From positions 186,001 to 250,000 of the forward strand of contig NZ_AUGS01000005.1 in assembly GCF_000422785.1 (NCBI RefSeq): DNA of 64,000 bases. The letters are read 5' to 3'. The stretch is from Pseudovibrio exalbescens DSM 16456 (GTDB taxonomy: Bacteria; Pseudomonadota; Alphaproteobacteria; Rhizobiales; Stappiaceae). The notes beneath the pieces are model-generated. The model did not search any database, was not told the origin of the DNA, and saw nothing but the letters and a program-made list of their open reading frames with translations. Every line of letters starts with the position of its first letter. The stretch's first letter is position 1. Both the position numbers and the translations under genes were made by a program. Positions 61,974 through 64,000 of the stretch are shown one piece after another.

Positions 61974-63239
61974 ATGAGAAAGAACTCATGGTTCAAGGCA
62001 TTTACTTTATTTTTGCTGGTTCTCGTTTCAGTCACGTCAGCTTGTTATGCCGTATTGTGGGCAAACAAACTTCAATTGCCCTCAATATATTCCGTAAAGG
62101 CGCGTCTTGTTGTTTCCGAAGTGTCTCAAACTGTGCAGGTTCCTGACGGTGCCAATGTTACCGAATTGCTGATTGAATCAGGAGCACAAGTGACGACCGG
62201 TACGCCCGTTATGCGTTACGTGTTTGATGTTCCCGTTCCTTCAGCGAAAAGCTCTTTATCAGATAACAGACCAAGGGGTCTGGCACCTTCGATTGAACGC
62301 CTCGTATGGTTGCTTGAGCAAGGAAAAACGGAAAATGCGCTTGCGGAACTGAGGGTGCTCCGAGCAAACGGGGCGATACCTGCAGCACTTTCCGAAAAGC
62401 TTGATGGGCTTGCCGAACAATTGCAACGGGTCGTCGACAGTCCAGAGGTTGATGCCTTTGACAATAAACCCGTTCAAGAGGAGTTGGGGCGACTAACAAA
62501 AAAGTTGGCTGAGGTTAGAGCCAACTGGAAAAGGACAGTGCCGCTGGTGCAACGTCAGTTGTTGCCACAGCCCGTGCTGACAGGTTTGCAGACTGAAATG
62601 GCACGCCTTAAGCGCCGTATAGATTTGGCGCGCTCAACCATTACTCGTGGGGAGGCTGTGAGACGGGATCGTTTGAGGGTCGAGCAGACGCTTCGCAGGT
62701 CATTGATAGAGAAACTGCGGGCGCTTCCAACCTCCGGGCAGGATACATTAACGTTGGCTCTCTCCAAAAAGCCTGATGAACGCAGCCCACCCCGATCTCT
62801 CACTTTGCTTGCGCCAATTGATGGGATTGTTCAGTTTGCCCCGTCTGGTTCTGAAGGAGACCTCCCACATCAGGTCACCATTAATCCGATACCCACTGCA
62901 CCAATGATTGAAATTTCCTTTGGCGGGAGTTATTGGCCTGCGGAGAAAGCCCTTAGCGAAGAGGTGGTCGTTTTGCATCTTGATGATGGTGTGCGACCAG
63001 ATCAGCGCAGGCTCGCGGGTCGTTTGGTGATTACTCGTGTCGGGGAAACAGACGGCGAAGTCATTGATGGAAAAATGGATTCGCAATTTCGGTTGGAGTT
63101 GAAACCGCTTCTAGAGCATGAACGTGCCTGGATCGCCGGTGTTTTCCCGTCCGGGTGGCGTTCCGCACGGCTGGAAACGGAAACGGAGACACTGCTTGAA
63201 AGCATGATCCCCGTTTCGACGTTGGCTTGGCTGGACTAA
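61974..63239 (+). CDS. HlyD-like membrane fusion (adaptor) protein, divergent
   Basis: Probable periplasmic adaptor linking the ABC exporter to the TolC channel. The 421-residue product has an N-terminal membrane helix (about 8-30), a first half-lipoyl segment (VQVPDGANVTELLIESGAQV near 55), a long helical, Arg/Leu/Glu-rich coiled-coil region (about 105-265) and a second half-lipoyl segment (LTLLAPIDGIVQFAPSGSEG near 282), then beta-barrel-like sequence. Weak similarity to standard HlyD, so the assignment rests on architecture and neighbours. Start ATG 61974 is chosen; GTG 61941 is also possible. The stop overlaps the next gene by four bases, convergently. Confidence 0.7.
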   Translation: MRKNSWFKAFTLFLLVLVSVTSACYAVLWANKLQLPSIYSVKARLVVSEVSQTVQVPDGANVTELLIESGAQVTTGTPVMRYVFDVPVPSAKSSLSDNRPRGLAPSIERLVWLLEQGKTENALAELRVLRANGAIPAALSEKLDGLAEQLQRVVDSPEVDAFDNKPVQEELGRLTKKLAEVRANWKRTVPLVQRQLLPQPVLTGLQTEMARLKRRIDLARSTITRGEAVRRDRLRVEQTLRRSLIEKLRALPTSGQDTLTLALSKKPDERSPPRSLTLLAPIDGIVQFAPSGSEGDLPHQVTINPIPTAPMIEISFGGSYWPAEKALSEEVVVLHLDDGVRPDQRRLAGRLVITRVGETDGEVIDGKMDSQFRLELKPLLEHERAWIAGVFPSGWRSARLETETETLLESMIPVSTLAWLD

Positions 63240-64000
63240 GCTTTTGACACCGCATTTTTGTAGGCCAGTATGGCACCAGCCAAATCTTCAAGAGCTGCAC
63301 CAACGGATTTGAAAACTGTGATTTCCTTATCCTGGCGACGTCCTTCATGCGTGCCTCGGCATAGATCGTATAGATCAGCCAAAATGGCGTCTGGTGTAAT
63401 CGTGCCCTCCTGAAGTGGAATGGCATAATCACCGCCTTCTTTGAGAGCACCTTCACGGGTGTCAGCAAACAGGCAGCCCTTCATTATGACGATTTCATCT
63501 GTTTCCCGCATGGATGGCTTGAACGCGCCAACCAGATCAACATGGACGCCTTCGGGAAGCCAGTCACCTTTTATCAGCGCACTAGTAGAAAGCGTTGCAG
63601 CTGACACAATGTCTGCCTTGGCGCATGCGCTTTGCAAGTCGGTGGTTGCCCAGGCTTTGATTCCGAAATTTTCACCGGCTTGCTTGGCAATGGCCTCAGC
63701 TTTTTCTGGGTTTCTCCCCCAAATAGCAACCGATTTAATCGGCCTTACCGCTTTGTGCGCCGCGATGAGGTTCAAAGACAGACGACCAGTTCCCACCATA
63801 ACCAAGTGTTCGGAATCTGCTCGTGCCAGATAGTCGGCGGCCAAGGCGGAAGCTGCAGCAGTGCGTCGCGCGGTTAATTCTCCCCCATCGACGAGAGCCA
63901 GTGTTTCGCCGGTCTTTCCACTGGACAAGACATAACTGGCAGAAATTGCAGGCAGGCCACGTTCAGAATTTCCTGGAAACACGCTCGCCAGCTTCACTCC
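63236..64000 (-). CDS. ornithine cyclodeaminase/mu-crystallin family protein (partial, start cut off)
   Basis: NAD(P)-dependent enzyme of the ornithine cyclodeaminase/mu-crystallin family, whose members include ornithine cyclodeaminases, ketimine reductases and delta-1-pyrroline-2-carboxylate reductases; the substrate cannot be told from sequence. The visible part has KLASVFPGNSERGLP, DGGELTARRTAAASALAADY and the Rossmann loop MVGTGRLSLNLIAAH, then SVAIWGRNPEKAEA. The gene enters from beyond the right edge; by family length about 55-65 N-terminal residues are missing. Confidence 0.88.
   Translation of the reverse strand, partial: GVKLASVFPGNSERGLPAISASYVLSSGKTGETLALVDGGELTARRTAAASALAADYLARADSEHLVMVGTGRLSLNLIAAHKAVRPIKSVAIWGRNPEKAEAIAKQAGENFGIKAWATTDLQSACAKADIVSAATLSTSALIKGDWLPEGVHVDLVGAFKPSMRETDEIVIMKGCLFADTREGALKEGGDYAIPLQEGTITPDAILADLYDLCRGTHEGRRQDKEITVFKSVGAALEDLAGAILAYKNAVSKA

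Overview
The window looks like chromosomal core DNA of an alphaproteobacterium, most likely of the order Hyphomicrobiales (Rhizobiales). The grounds are a 14-gene nuoA-N operon followed by biotin ligase and RNase J, the order mce / DUF1467 / short proS / lolCD / dnaE, the envelope chain dxr-rseP-bamA-lpxD-fabZ-lpxA-lpxI-lpxB, and lexA with a GTTC-N7-GTTC type SOS box. Base composition is moderate (mid-50s % GC by eye), which fits marine-type members, but genus cannot be fixed from this sequence alone.

Layout. 1-15.1 kb: complete respiratory complex I operon (nuoA to nuoN, + strand), with one extra small two-helix membrane protein gene between nuoH and nuoI. 15.1-18.5 kb: birA, RNase J, methylmalonyl-CoA epimerase and a DUF1467 membrane protein. 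18.46-18.83 kb: a gene-free stretch that probably holds a 6S-like RNA on the - strand and a terminated leader on the + strand ahead of proS. 18.9-26.5 kb: proS, lolC/E, lolD, a 500-base gap, a 31-codon micro-ORF and dnaE. 26.6-31.8 kb: rpsB, tsf, pyrH, frr, uppS, cdsA (translation, UMP kinase, ribosome recycling, undecaprenyl and CDP-diglyceride synthesis). 31.8-41.3 kb: dxr, rseP, bamA, lpxD, fabZ, lpxA, lpxI, lpxB (isoprenoid precursor, site-2 protease, outer-membrane assembly, lipid A). 41.4-53.4 kb: mostly - strand, gltA, gltX, lexA, moeA, moaC, trpC, trpD, ppiD, with comEC on + between gltX and lexA. 53.7-57.2 kb: secG, pyrG, a VOC-fold protein and a secreted SH3 protein.

57.2-63.2 kb is the accessory part: a TolC-type outer-membrane channel, a small exported four-cysteine protein of no family I recognise, a type I secretion ABC transporter with a degenerate C39-like N-terminal domain (- strand), and a divergent HlyD-like adaptor (+ strand). 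Together these would make all three parts of a type I exporter, but no RTX-like substrate lies in the window. The right edge cuts an ornithine cyclodeaminase/mu-crystallin family gene.

No insertion sequence, prophage, CRISPR array, tRNA or rRNA gene was seen. The best candidates for undescribed biology are the exporter cluster with its small Cys protein, the small membrane protein in the nuo operon, and the non-coding stretches before proS and dnaE.
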